Assembly (NCBI GenBank): GCA_023897205.1
Contig: JAHWDD010000002.1
Coordinates: forward strand, 4,650,001-4,714,000
Direction of reading: 5' to 3'
Length of the DNA: 64,000 nucleotides
Source of the DNA: Exophiala sp. HKRS030
Taxonomy: Eukaryota; Ascomycota; Eurotiomycetes; Chaetothyriales; Herpotrichiellaceae
The number at the start of each line of letters is the position of its first letter. The stretch's first letter is position 1. This document shows, piece by piece, positions 44,314-56,669 of the stretch. The notes below the pieces were generated by a model. It was given only the letters and a program-made list of their open reading frames with translations, was not told the DNA's origin and searched no databases. The position numbers and the translations under genes were made by a program.

Positions 44314-45600
44314 ATGTCGTCTCTTGACGTTGCAAGGCTGTTTGGTGTCAAAGGGCGAGTTGCGCTGGTGACGGGAGGTTGCAGCGGTATTGGTTTGATG
44401 ATTGCCAAGGTATGTCTCTATGTTTACAGATATGTACTTTTGTGTGATAGGTGTGATTGGTACTGACATGATTCCTGTTCTAGGGGCTCGTCTCAAATGG
44501 TGCCAAAGTCTACGTCACGGCCCTACCAACGGATGACATTGAGGGCGCGGTCTCCGAGCTAAAGGCAGTCGCCGGGGATTCTGGTGGTGATGCAATAGGG
44601 TAACTATTCCTTCGTTTATCTCTAAAGGAGAATGGAAGATGCGTCGCCTCGAAGCAATCGGACTTACTGATCCAAAGCTAACATTTCGCTGTCTTGCTAT
44701 TTAGATTCGCGAGCGACCTCAGCTCGAAAGAAGGCATCGCCGCCATAGCCGCCGAATTGCAGAAACATGAAACTCACCTAGACATCCTGTGCTCGAATGC
44801 AGGCATCAGACGCGACCCACCGAAGATGTGCAACGTGCAAAAGGCATCGCTGGATGAATTACAGGAATCCATGTGGTCGTCGGTGCATTCGGATTGGAAT
44901 GACACGTTCCAAGTCAATGTGACAGCGCACTACTTCCTGTCGGTAGCGCTACTGAAACTGCTAGTCGCCGCGAGCGACATGGATATTGGCAATGGCAGAA
45001 AGGGTCGGGACGAAGGTAGAGGTGTCATGATCATCACCAGCAGTTGTGCCAGTATGCATAATTGCACCAATATCGACTTGACCAGTTACGCTGCGAGCAA
45101 GGCTGCAATTGACCATCTTGTCGCCCTGTTGGCGTGCAAGTTCGCAAGATGTAAGTGAAACCAAAGGCAATGGTTCTTTGTGTGTCAAGGAGCGAAGGCT
45201 AATTGAATACTATCGTGGGTGGTTCAGGGTATGTACGTGTCAACGCAATCAATCCAGGATGTAAGTGTGGCAGAATCCCTGACGTTACAGCCTTGCGTCT
45301 TTGAAAGTCGATGTACTGACCCTACCTTCAACACGTCAGTCGTCCCAAGCAAGATGAATCCTGTTGGCGACGGGGATAACCAATTTGCTGAGCTGTTCAA
45401 AGCAATGCCGGCGGCGAGGATAGGTCGCATGGAGGATATCGCAGGGGCGGTCATCTATTTGAGCAGTGAGGCCGGGGTGAGTGGTGCTCGAATGAGGTTT
45501 GAGGAGCTTTTGTGCTAATGAGAACAAAATACAGGCATACGTCGATGGGAGATGCTTGTGTGTCGATGGTGGGAGGACTTTGGTCGCGAATGGGCAATGA
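44314..45600 (+). CDS. short-chain dehydrogenase/reductase (SDR)
   Basis: The product is a classical NAD(P)-dependent SDR of 297 residues. Six exons fit in phase: 44314-44409, 44484-44599, 44705-45150, 45228-45260 (33 nt), 45340-45476 and 45535-45600. The Rossmann motif is TGGCSGIG after VALV. The NAG motif appears as LCSNAGI, the catalytic serine strand is MIITSSCASMH, and the active site is YAASK. YVRVNAINPG follows, with the usual proline-glycine after the active-site helix. The C-terminus VDGGRTLVANGQ is typical of SDRs related to 3-oxoacyl reductases and gluconate 5-dehydrogenases. The substrate is unknown. The divergent neighbour is a CYP504-like P450, so a linked role in aromatic-acid metabolism is possible but unproved. 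Confidence 0.88.
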
Positions 45601-46970
45601 TAGATGGGTTGAATGATCCATTGATCGGAGAAGCAGGCTTGACGACGGATGCAATACAGCCCATCTTTAGGGGCACGGGCTTTTGTATTGAATCTCTAGC
45701 TATGCCGCTACTCTTCACAAGCATTTTCACGAGGCTGGAATACTTCACGGCTGCAACGCTACCTGATGGTCTCTCATATCATAACCCGAAGGATATATCA
45801 GGCTGTGCAGCGTTTCGCGGACATTGGCGGTCTATTTCCACAACGAACGACAGCACACATGCCGTTCATCTATGACGAAGATGTCATTGAGACATGACGT
45901 GGAGGTAATAGAAAAACAAACTTAGACGATACCCAATGTCAAAGAACTTTCTCTTACTACTACAAGCACGTTCGCTTCGGACTACCTACGAAGATCATCA
46001 TCGGTGATGTCCGCCCCGTCCCTACGGAGGACGGCAACCCCAGAAATGACGCAAGCCCGGACGTAGCTCGCGTACCTCATTTTCGATCGCTCAGGTGAGG
46101 TAGTACTGTACCTACGGAGTAGTCAGCTTGTTGTTGTGCTGTTTTCTTCGTCACATGCGGAACTCCCTTCTCCGTACGTACTTGTCGCAAACTGGTATGC
46201 AAGCTCGATCGGCTCTGTACACCTAATCAAGCTGACGGCAGGCTCGCGGGTCCCATAGGACTTTCTAGCTAGTTTCTGGACGGTTGGTGCTGTGGGCAGT
46301 GAGAGATCCGACGGTCTTGAGCCTAACTTACCTAGGTAGTTATCGGTGGATCGTGGGTTCGACTTGTTGTGGTGCCTTTTATTACAGCTTTACGGCTCAG
46401 CGTTATTATTGGTCGCCTACGAGTCAAGGTCGACGTGAAGGTCAACATCATTTCATCAACTTCAACAACTCCAACGATCAAGATCTCGAAGCTGGAGGCA
46501 AAGGCTCTGTTTCGTTTCTCTCAAACAGGCCATCGATATCACTCTCGTATTGTTGCGCGATTGATTGATTGATTGACTGATTCCCTGATTGGTTGACTTT
46601 CACGCCTATTTCATTCCATCGATTCGATCCGAGGCTGCTCGTCACGTGTTTCGGCTCGACCCCCATATTCATCACTACGACCACCAGGCACGAACATCCT
46701 CAGAACTACCCACGTGAAGTTCTCTCGCCTCGCAGCAAGCAACTCGGGCTTTTGGAACCAACAAACGACTTCGTCGTTGTGGGGTGAGCAAGAATCAATT
46801 GCCCAAGACCTCGACCGGAGATGTCGTTGTTAGCCAGCCTTGCCTGTGCGGGCATCACAATCAACGTAAACCCACAAGATGCCGGGGATATGCTCGTGGT
46901 CGTGTGCGGTCTGCTGGCGGCGTTCTTCTGCATCAAGGGGATCGTGCGGTCTTTACGTCATTTGTCAACC
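45601..46970. other. intergenic and leader of the S28 peptidase gene
   Basis: 3' flank of the SDR, then AT/GC-mixed DNA with pyrimidine tracts and a TTGAT repeat near 46558-46580. An ATG at 46821 is in frame with the peptidase but would add 50 residues with a second hydrophobic run. Confidence 0.4.
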
Positions 46971-48744
46971 ATGATGGCAGCAGTCTTGCTTATTGCTGGC
47001 GCATTATTCACCGTGGTGTTTGCAAGGTGAGTCAGGACTGTCTCTCTTCATGTTTTCAGGATTTCTTATCGGCGAAGAAGAGGACGAATCTATATGGATG
47101 CCGCTGCTTACACACGTGTCTTTTCCAAATAGATATCTCGTTCCCGCTCAGCACGGCATGAGGAGTACAGACACAATCGACCCGATCGACCTATATCCCG
47201 GGTACAACCTCTCGGTGCCGGTGGACCACTTCCACAACGACTCACGGTACGCACCGCATTCACACGATACATTCAATCTACGGTATTTCTTCGACGCGCA
47301 ATACTACGCGCCAGGCGGACCGGTGATCGTATTACAAAGCGGCGAGACCAGCGCCACGGACCGCCTCCCATTCCTCCAAAAGGGGATCGTGGCCCAACTG
47401 GCACGAGCAACACACGGGATTGGCGTCGTGCTCGAGCACCGCTACTACGGGACCAGTTTCCCAACCCCGGATCTGTCGACGGAGAACCTGCGCTTCTTGT
47501 CCACCGACCAGGCCGTCGCCGACCAAGCTTATTTCTCCTCGCATGTCGTGTTTCCGGGTCTGGAGCATTTGGATCTAACCGCGCCGAATACGCCGCATAT
47601 TGCGTATGGAGGGTCGTATGCTGGTGGCATGGTGGCGTTTCTGCGTAAGTTGTATCCCGAACTCACGTGGGGTGCGATCTCGTCGTCCGGCGTCACTGTT
47701 GCCGTCTACGATTACTGGCAGTATTACGAGCCGATCCGGGAATATGCGCCGCGTAATGTCGTGGAGACGCAGATCAAGCTGGTCAATATCTTGGACACTA
47801 TTGTGGCCAAGAATGATAGTCAGCAGGTCACTGAGCTCAAGAGTCTTTTTGGTCTGGAGAATCTGACACACAGTGATGACTTTGCTAATGTGGCTTCGAG
47901 TGGCCTTGCGTATTGGCAGTCTAAGAACTGGGATCCGGCCGTTGGAAGTCCAAAGTTTGCATACTACGGCGGAAACATCACGTCTGACGAGCTGCTGTGG
48001 CCAGACCATCAGAAGTGGATCTCGTTGGCAAAAGAGCTGGTCGAGGCAGGCGGATGGGGAAACGAGTCTGATACTCTCACGAATCGTCTCTTGAATTGGG
48101 CAGCCTGGATCGAGAATAACTTTGTGTCAGGCAATGAGGGGAATCTTGAGGAGTATTACGGCTATCACAACGCATCAGCCGCCATGTACACGAACAAAGA
48201 TGTCTCCAACTATGGTGCCTTGTCATGGGCATATCAATACTGCACTGAATGGGGATATATCCAAACTGGGTCGGGTGTGCCGAAAGACCGTCTTCCTTTG
48301 GTATCAAGACATTTGACATTGGAATATCTGACCCAGGTCTGTCGATATGCCTTCAATATCACCGCTCCACCGGATCTGGAAGCGGTCAACAAATACGGGG
48401 GTTACAATATTTCGGCCAAAAGGCTGGCTATCATCGGAGGAGAGACGGACCCCTGGCTTCCAGTATCTCCACTGGCCAAGGATACCTCGCGTGTAGATAC
48501 CCCTGATCGCCTTAGGCGGGCCAGCACAGCGAGTGAACCTGTCATCGTCATACCAGGAGCTGTGCATCATTGGGATGAAAATGGCTTGTTCGACAATGAG
48601 ACAACTCCGGATTTGCCTCCGGACACCATCAGAGACGCCCAAGGTCAGTTGTTGCGGGCGGTGCAATTGTGGTTAGCAGAGTTTGCTCAGCGAAATCAAT
48701 CACGCTCGTTGTCGAATTGTATGTCGACTGGAGCAGCTAAGTAG
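46971..48744 (+). CDS. secreted serine peptidase, family S28 (prolyl carboxypeptidase / DPP-II type)
   Basis: The product is a predicted extracellular or vacuolar exopeptidase that cleaves next to proline. Exons are 46971-47026 and 47133-48744, with a 105-nt GTGAGT...AATAG intron, giving 555 residues. MMAAVLLIAGALFTVVFAR is a good signal peptide and ATG 46971 has a strong context (CAACCATG), so I prefer it to the in-frame ATG at 46821. The mature protein begins with YLVPAQHG. It carries the S28 opening fold (FNLRYFFDAQYY, GGPVIVLQSGE), the nucleophile in AYGGSYAGGMVAFLRKLYP, the catalytic aspartate in IGGETDPW and the histidine in GAVHHWDENG. Several N-glycosylation sequons agree with secretion. 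The length is normal for fungal S28 enzymes. Confidence 0.9.
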
Positions 48745-51744
48745 TCTGCAATCGAATGGGAATTATCAGTCAGGAGAAGGGACGGTGCAGACACAACAAA
48801 CCATTGAACAAGCCAGATGCTTCATCGAGGCTACTATCGAATTTAGTATGCGAACACGAACGAGGCTGCCTCATGGTCATGGAGGTGGACCGACTAGATC
48901 TGGGTAACGGTCAAGCCACATGATTGAATGCATTGAAAGTCCAAGCCGAACGCTTACAAGCCAAGTCCCAAACGACCGGCGACACGAAGGTTTGACAGCT
49001 CGAGCACACGTTACGCTTGACTCTTTGGAGTCTCGGTGCTAAGTTACCGATGGGATGGAAAGTAAGTGTTTCAGGCTCTGGCACGTGTATGCTTTTGAGG
49101 TTGTGAACTTGTGATACATGGTAGTGGGGTGGTGGGTTGCTGTGGTAAGACAAGTCTGATTGAGCAGGTAAGCGAGACGCCGATGGCAAACAATAGCGTG
49201 GTAGGTCAAGCGAGGTTTCTGCTGTAGCGTGTACGTGTACGAGAGGTAGCCTGTGCCTGGGCTGTGAATTCTGTGGATGGATACACTGAATATTTATCGT
49301 GATTGTGCGGAATAATGGTATATTGATGACGAAAACGTTCATTTGTATTATCAGGTCCCAAAGGTCGCGCCTTCCTGTCGATGACAAAGGCGCCTTCCAG
49401 TTCCCAAGATGCATCATGATTCACACCGGATCTGAGCCGGGGCGCAACTTCCGACTGTTAATTCGCAACTGCCTCCGTATATTTAAGTGGGGAGCCGCAT
49501 TGGGAAGTTTGAGAGTCTCAACTAGGCAAACTGTGGCTTTTGTTGGTCACACGGCGGATTCCTCGCGAGTTGCGACTGCCTCCTGGACGTCTGGGCCTAG
49601 ACTTGAGTCCTCCCTCCCGTACCTTCCCACAAGTCAAGTTCCCAGATCCAAGTGCTGTTTTTGGTTAGCCGCACATCATCGTCATCCACCTCATCTCCGA
49701 GCCTTTTATCTAGATACCTTAGGCAAGTCTGCAACGCATATTATACTTTCGTTATATCAGCCATCGCAAGACCACAGCAAGCCCCGGCGTCTGGCGTCAA
49801 GCAAAGTCCTTCTCGCCTTCAGGATCTGACACTTCCATACTCCGGGCCACCAAGAAACTCCTGAGGCGTCTTTCAAGTACCGAGTACGGTTTGCGCCGTA
49901 GAGCCGGCTACATCCCCCAGACGAAACGCAACCACTAGGCTTGCCTTCTTTCCGAGGTGAAAAACTCAATGTCAATAGTGAACCACGTTATGTCCTGTTG
50001 CATCCCGCTGTCATTCTTGTGCCAGGTCACGAATCACGGATTGTGATTTTCCACCAAGGCTTGATTGGTTGTTTCACATTTGACCATGTGAGACTATCAC
50101 ATTTTCTCTCAGAGAGTTTGCCAGGGCGCCAAGTGTGGGAAGGGCAAGCCTCAGCCAGTCCAATCAAACAAGATGTGTGCCTGGACTAACAGGGAACGAA
50201 GGAGCCGAAAGTCCAAAGCAGTCAAGACTTGAGCACTCTGATCTTAGCGTTCGGAGTTTCTCTGTGTCCGGCATGCTGCCACTGGCCTTCTCAAGCCTAG
50301 CCGCCTAGGGGAGCCCTTGGCAGGTACGGCAACAACCCGGACACTTCCCCAGAAAGGCGTCATACAAGCGAAAGCTCTTCGTCCTGTTGAAAACTTGCAA
50401 AGTTGCCACATCCTAAGGCCACAGACCTGCTGATTGCACCGTCCGTTCCTGGACCTCAAACCCAAGGTGGACGCCATGCATTGAACATGGGCACTAATCC
50501 TTTCTTTTGGCCGGGATTTAGGGACAGCTGTATTGAGAGAGAGAAGCCCAGGACAGCTCCAGGTCTATCATATACTGATACCTACGATCTACGGTTGAGG
50601 GTCCACTACCCACGGACCACAGACCACCACTTTCCACATTTCAAACATCACCATTATTGAAGCTTTCGGAATCAACCCGAATCGTGCTTGGACTACCATC
50701 TGCTTACCAAGGCACAGATCACGCCTCAAAGAATTTCAATTTGCAATAATTAATGCTCTGTACACTGTCTGGCAAGCATCAATCTGCTCGTTTGGATCAT
50801 TATGCTACCTGCCTTTTACGTCCTGCTCCGAAGCTGCCGTGATCAAGCTTGCAGCTCAGGCCCATCCATAAGTCTGTGAGTTGTTGGCTCCGTGGGATGA
50901 AACGTTGGTCATTTGTACACCCTGGATTGCGCCCACACTGGGTCCAAATTCCGATCCACAATCGGCCCCTCAAACATGCAGCAAATCTCTGACACATGTA
51001 ACAAAAATCCCCGAACCGATAAGGGAAGAAATGCTGCACAGTGGACACCTCTCTCATTGATCATTCCCCAACTGATTTTGCTATGCATAACCCCTTCCTG
51101 CAATTTCGACTTGGCCTTTTGGGTGATCGTCCATTTCACAATCTCTTCTCCGCCTTCTCTTCCACCACAATGAGATTCAATTTCTAACCATACCCGTTAG
51201 GGTAACACCCTGGCCACTGGGTACGTGGGACCCAACAGAATCTCGTCAAAACCCCGGCCTTTCTGTGACATTTTTAGTATAGAGTGGCATTGGGTGGCTT
51301 TCTCTTCTCCCGCTTCACGTACAGTCCTGCATTCTGCATTCTGCAGCCCGCACAAACCGACAAACCGAGAGACTAACAGGCTAACCACACCCTGGCGAGT
51401 CCGAATAAGACCCAAGCAAACCCCAAAACATAAGCATTGCCGGTCAATTCATGGTGCGATTCTCCTGGACCAGGTTTTCTTAGGTGCTCCAGCACTCGCC
51501 TGTAAACTCTGTTGCAGCCTCTGTATCATCAGACGGCTTTCTGTTACTTTTAGAGTTCCAGATGACGGCTGTCCTTTACCAGCCTCCTGGAGTCTTGTCA
51601 TCTATCCATTGGAAACTCTAGAACAATTATTTTCTAGATGTACCTTGGATATTTCTGCAGCCGTTGAAATTCTTCACCAGTCTCGTCGACCAACTGCAGG
51701 TACTATCACCGCCTTTCCGACACGTTTTGACCCTTATCTCAGAC
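48745..51744. other. 3-kb intergenic region
   Basis: 3' flank of the peptidase, then DNA without a credible gene. A 176-codon plus-strand frame at 49299-49829 has no domain and irregular composition. The last several hundred bases are probably the promoter and leader of the following gene. An open frame enters it from 51664 without an ATG before 51745. Confidence 0.45.
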
Positions 51745-53250
51745 ATGGACGAAATACTAAAGTCCAGAAAATTGAACTCTGCCTCTGCGAGGCGGAAGAA
51801 ATTTCAAGAACGACAACAACAGCAAACCTTGGAAATTGAGAGACGTCATGCACATAAACACCGAGTCATGCTGTACGACCATATGGCGGATAGGATGGAT
51901 GAGGTGGAAGAACATATCAGAGACCGCTTTGAGCAGGATACAACCTCAGATCGAGGATCATCTGTCGACACAACTTCAGAAAGAAGTGCTTTGACTCCGG
52001 ATGAACTACTGACCAGTGGTGCAACATTTGACAAGCGGGATCTTGTCGAGGTCCGGACACTCCCACCGCTGAAAATCCATGTCCCAGACGAAGACCTTAT
52101 GGAGCTTGCACTGGACGAAAATCGCATTGTTGTTCCTACATCCCCAAGTCCGGTTTTGCAGGCATCACTTGCTACGCTTTCCGATTTTCGATATGACCGG
52201 TTCTCAGTCATGTTTGATTCTCCCAATACCGATGTCGTGACCCCAGAGCTCGACTTCGACGAATCATTTTCACCAATCGAAACAGCCACTCACGTCTCCT
52301 ACCAATTACCTAAATCTCGACCTTCCTTGATATCAATCACGACGGTCAACTCAATACGAAGCAGAAAGAGGACACCGTCACTACAGAGTCCGTTGTCGGC
52401 AACGAAGTCACAATCTCCAGATCGATCAACAAAACGTCTTTCGACTTCCAGCGTTCAATCAGGCTACCCCGCCGCGGAAGCAACTTTGCATGAAGTCCCC
52501 GATTTACCGTCCAACGCATTCGAATTAATCGCTAATGCTAGCCAAGAATCGTTATTGTTGATAAATGCTCCTTCAAGAACTAGGGCTGAACGCAAGTCGA
52601 GTTTGCCTCGACTTTCTACATCCCTAAGCCACGCGCGAATGAGCAGTATCAAGAGCTTGATCAAAACTCCAACGTCTGGAACCCATAGCAGGACGTTTTC
52701 AGGGAAAAGTGCTAGTCACACTAGTCGTCCTTCGACTGCGAGCATATCTGGGGCGGACGTTTCTACATTGATGAGACACGCAACGTCAAATAGTAGCACG
52801 GCTACTTTAGGATACACAAATCGGCCACCAACTTCAATGAGCATGGCATCAGTCAGCTCCAATCATGGACACATGACGGCTTTGCCCTCTGTCCCTGCCC
52901 GATCGGCAAGTGACAGTGTTGAGGACGACGACTCCAACAACAAACCCAACATCATGAGAAAAAAGTCATTCTCAACATTACGACGGAGGAGTGAAAGTAT
53001 TGGACAAGCGATCAAAGGACTTGGAAAGATGACAACCAAACACGATTTTCCTATGCCAAGTCCACCGATAATGACACCAAAATTGAGCAAGAGCAGCGGA
53101 TTGGATCTTTCGAAATTCCCCACTCCACCTCTACCTTCGCCTCGATCTGGTAAGAATAATGTCGTATCAACCACGTCTTCCACGATCAGAAGCAGCAATG
53201 GAGTTATTGGCCTTGGTTTGAAGAGTGTCGAAGGCCTATGGCAAAGATAA
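51745..53250 (+). CDS. serine-rich, largely disordered protein of unknown function
   Basis: An intronless frame of 501 residues. The N-terminus forms a basic, glutamine-rich coiled-coil-like helix (SARRKKFQERQQQQTLEIER, residues about 12-31). An acidic stretch and then about 350 residues of Ser/Thr/Pro-rich low-complexity sequence follow, with many SP/TP and RxxS sites that suggest heavy phosphorylation. A conserved-looking C-terminal part contains KKSFSTLRRRSESIGQAIKG and ends GLGLKSVEGLWQR. There are no membrane segments. The start is the first ATG of the frame. I do not recognise a domain. Proteins of this style are often cytoskeletal or signalling adaptors, but that is only a guess. Confidence 0.7.
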   Translation: MDEILKSRKLNSASARRKKFQERQQQQTLEIERRHAHKHRVMLYDHMADRMDEVEEHIRDRFEQDTTSDRGSSVDTTSERSALTPDELLTSGATFDKRDLVEVRTLPPLKIHVPDEDLMELALDENRIVVPTSPSPVLQASLATLSDFRYDRFSVMFDSPNTDVVTPELDFDESFSPIETATHVSYQLPKSRPSLISITTVNSIRSRKRTPSLQSPLSATKSQSPDRSTKRLSTSSVQSGYPAAEATLHEVPDLPSNAFELIANASQESLLLINAPSRTRAERKSSLPRLSTSLSHARMSSIKSLIKTPTSGTHSRTFSGKSASHTSRPSTASISGADVSTLMRHATSNSSTATLGYTNRPPTSMSMASVSSNHGHMTALPSVPARSASDSVEDDDSNNKPNIMRKKSFSTLRRRSESIGQAIKGLGKMTTKHDFPMPSPPIMTPKLSKSSGLDLSKFPTPPLPSPRSGKNNVVSTTSSTIRSSNGVIGLGLKSVEGLWQR

Positions 53251-54109
53251 ATCAGGGATGGATACTGGCCAGTTCAAAATCATGGTGAATATCCTCACGA
53301 AAGGAAACCAAGGGAGCTAAACGTGCTGCATTGCAAATCACCAGAAACCAAAATACAGGCTTGACGAAAAGCTTTTTACGATTTTACGACACGAGATATC
53401 CTTATTAGCGGCATATGTACAAAAAAAGTGATTTGTTTGAGGAAGTGGTACTGAAGGCAAGTCCCTTCCATGAGCACTTCCGAAGATAGCTCAGCATAAT
53501 CGGAGTAGAAATGTGTACCGGCTCCCTCCAACCGGTTTGGACAGATTGAATCATAATGGTATCGTTTCAGAAGAACCTACTTGGATGATCTCCATCATAG
53601 CTTTTCATGGTTTATCGTCCCTAGGTATCAGCGGATGAAAGGCTATATCGCCGCACGTGGCGTGTCCGATCAATAGGCGGTTTTTCGATAAATACGCCAG
53701 GGATTAGCAGTAATGAGAAAGGCTTTGATTAGGATCGTCATGAGGCTGAAACCCTGGTGGGATTGTAGCAGTGGCCGTGAAAAGGGGGTTAGCCATATTG
53801 GAAATTGACCTCCTTGTTAAGTTGTCCCTTGTGCAATTACGACGAGATTGAGGGCTTGACAACGTGGACAAACGTACTCTTGGGACTTCCATGATGTAGC
53901 ATGTCCATTTGATCTAGAATAGTGGATTCTTATCATTTAGATGATTCAGGGGAACCATGCTCTGAATACAAATCACGTGTCAATGAGATCTATTTTGAGT
54001 CATGGACATCCGCAAGCTGCGGAGTACTTGAGTCGTAGACGAATGTGCTGTTATGAGAAGGTTAACCGAACATGAATGTCACCTCCGTTGTACAGCCCAG
54101 GTCGTTGAC
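53251..54109. other. intergenic
   Basis: 3' flank of the Ser-rich gene and upstream region of the PIG-P gene. No gene was seen. Confidence 0.4.
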
Positions 54110-55894
54110 ATGATGATACCACCAAAATCAAGGTTGAACCGGTCCTCCTTCTGACCTTCTTCCTCCCACTTCTCTCTTCCTCCAGATGCCCCCCAAAGTA
54201 GAGGCTCCTCTCCATCTCCTGTATCTCCACCCAACCAGCGACATTTTTCGAAGTCTGGTACGCTCCCGCCAAATCTACGACCATATCTTGACAATCTCCC
54301 GGCACCGACAGCATTTGTCCCAGGAGATCAACGAACACCTACTGGCCCACGCATAGTTGTACCAGATCGAGATATCGCTACTCCGACACCCAGTCCTGAA
54401 CAGAGACGAGGTCGCTCTGCTACTTCGTTTCATCTAGGAGACGATGATCGCGATGGTAATGATGAAGATGAAGAGAACCAAAGAGATGGGATGAGAGAAG
54501 AGCGACTGGTTCCTGAAGGTCAAGGACATCCGGATGATGTTGAGGGCGTGACACTTACCGATGACGACTTTGAATCACATTATTCTCGACAGGATACTTC
54601 GGCGTCCGAGGAGGAGGAAGACGATGAAGAAGTCTCGGAGGACGAGCTTGAGGGGCATGATCATTCGGAAAATCAACAGCGACAAAATGGAACAAAGACA
54701 TCACCTGATGGGGCAGGATATTTTCCGTCACATGCAGATCAGCCTGGATCACTCTCTCGTGTCAGGTCGTTACCTGTTCGACCACCTATCCCTCATTCTC
54801 ATTCTCACAGTGGTGGTTCTGGCGGAGGTTTACATGTCTCTCAATCATTCACCTCGCTTCAAAATGGTCAAGCGCCTCCGCCTCCATTATACCCACCGTT
54901 TTACAATCGTCCTCCAACTCCTCTCCCGCCTAGTCCAAGTCTGACTTCTCTTCTCCGTCCGCCATCTTTACTCAACAGATCAGCCACCTCTACTCGACCA
55001 ACCACGCCTGATTCGTCTGACGTCGAAACTCCGAACGACACAGAAGCAGCCGTTGCACATTCTGCTCGTAGAGCCCATCCACTCCCACCGACCTCACCAA
55101 AAGTTCCAACCTACGAATATTATGGCTTCGTGCTGTACCTGACGAGCAGTCTCGCATTCCTCATTTACATCTTGTGGTCTTATTTACCATCTCCGTTCCT
55201 CCACGCTTTGGGAATAACCTATTATCCCAATCGATGGTGGTCGCTGGCGATTCCTGCTTGGATTGTCATGCTTCTTGTTTACATCTATGTGGCATTGTTA
55301 GCCTACAATGTTGAGTATCTTACCCTCCCACTGGCAAGTCTCGAGTGTATGGTTGATGATGCCGGCAACGTTGCGATTGTAGACGAATACGGAAGAGTTC
55401 GAAAAGGTGGATCCAAAGCATTCGTGAATGAACTCGAACAACGAGCCAAATATGCAAAGGAGATGGAAGCAAAAGCCAAAAGCAAAGGAAAAGGCAAAGG
55501 TCGAAAATCTTCAAGATCGAATGGAACCACTACTCCAGGTGGTGGTAATGCTGGAGGTGGATCAAAATCCAGTCGAAGGAGAAAATCCTCCAGATCTGAA
55601 CCTGATCCATTTCTACCCTCACCAAGTTCGCGCCCACCAGAGATCCCCGAACGTTACATTTCACCTACTCCGCTGTCATCGTATTCTCAATCCCACACGC
55701 ATCATATGTATGCCCAGTCGAACGGGACAAACGGACGAGCGAATTCAACGAGTTCGCAGAATCCCAATCTCATGACCGACTCGGGCTATCCGAACTGGAA
55801 ACTCGTCTGGAACGAAGGGACAGATGCTGTCATGGATATACCCATCGGCGGTGTCTGTGAGGTTTTGTACGGTGATGCAGATGCGGTGATCTGA
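54110..55894 (+). CDS. PIG-P domain protein, subunit of GPI-GlcNAc transferase
   Basis: PIG-P is a small ER-membrane subunit of the complex that adds GlcNAc to phosphatidylinositol, the first step of GPI anchor synthesis. The domain is clear: YEYYGFVLYLTSSLAFLIYI, a short lumenal loop, then YYPNRWWSLAIPAW and a second helix ending YNVEYLTLPLASL. It is embedded in a much longer protein, with an acidic Ser/Pro-rich N-terminal region and a Lys/Ser-rich tail ending DIPIGGVCEVLYG. The first ATG of the long frame is at 54491, but the same frame is open and coding-like back to about 54199. I therefore suggest a small first exon (54110-54132, MMIPPKS) and a 66-nt intron to 54198. The acceptor CAAAG is unusual, so the 5' end is uncertain. 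The domain call is firm. Confidence 0.85.
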
Positions 55895-56669
55895 TGAACG
55901 TGTTTCAAAAAAAAACCCTCAGAAAGAGAAGTCGAGATATTCAGAGACGATCTGCCTTAGATAACGGACCAGCACGCCGATCCAACACGGATCCAAAGCA
56001 GCAAGCATCGACTCATGATCTATCTACTTATGAAGAAATGTATCACCTAGCCAAGACCATTCCGCAAGACCGTGGTACTGAACCAATGTAAGCATGTATT
56101 CTGCATTATGCATTTACAAAAGGGGAGCAATCGATCATCGATCATAGGTCTATGTGTAATCAATCCATCACAATTGATCCAACTGATCTGTCTTATCTAT
56201 CTTATCCATCTATCTAAATCTAGATTCTCTATATTTCCCTTTAAGATCCTGACCAGTATCCTACCTGTGACACCTTTTGTCCTTCGCCGTTGATGATTGA
56301 CTGTTCACTTCTGTCTTGAGTTCGCGGCTCCAAAAACTCCTCGCCAGGGGTCTTTGTTGGCCCCCGTCAAGCCAGTAGTTGGTGCCATAGTGGGCAATAA
56401 GTAATTGTTCGACATCCAAGCCGCGAGTGTCAGTTCAGCCCTGGAATTCTTCCGTCATTCACAACAGCTCGCCATAACCCATTAATTAATTAATTAGACC
56501 ATCTGCTCGGCACTTCTAAAGTTTTGAGGAGATCTATGCAACAAAGAGCCAACAAGAAAAGAAAAAGCCTGGGGTTTCCCCCTGTGGACTCAGATTTATA
56601 GCCCGCAAAGGTTGGTGGTGAAGAACAAAACAAACAAAAACGTCAAGATACCCACTCCACTGCAAGGTT
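55895..56669. other. convergent intergenic spacer
   Basis: 3' flanks of PIG-P and amylase. A 65-codon frame whose ATG overlaps the PIG-P stop (55894-56091) is discussed under findings. TTAATTAATTAATTA lies near 56482-56497. Confidence 0.4.
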
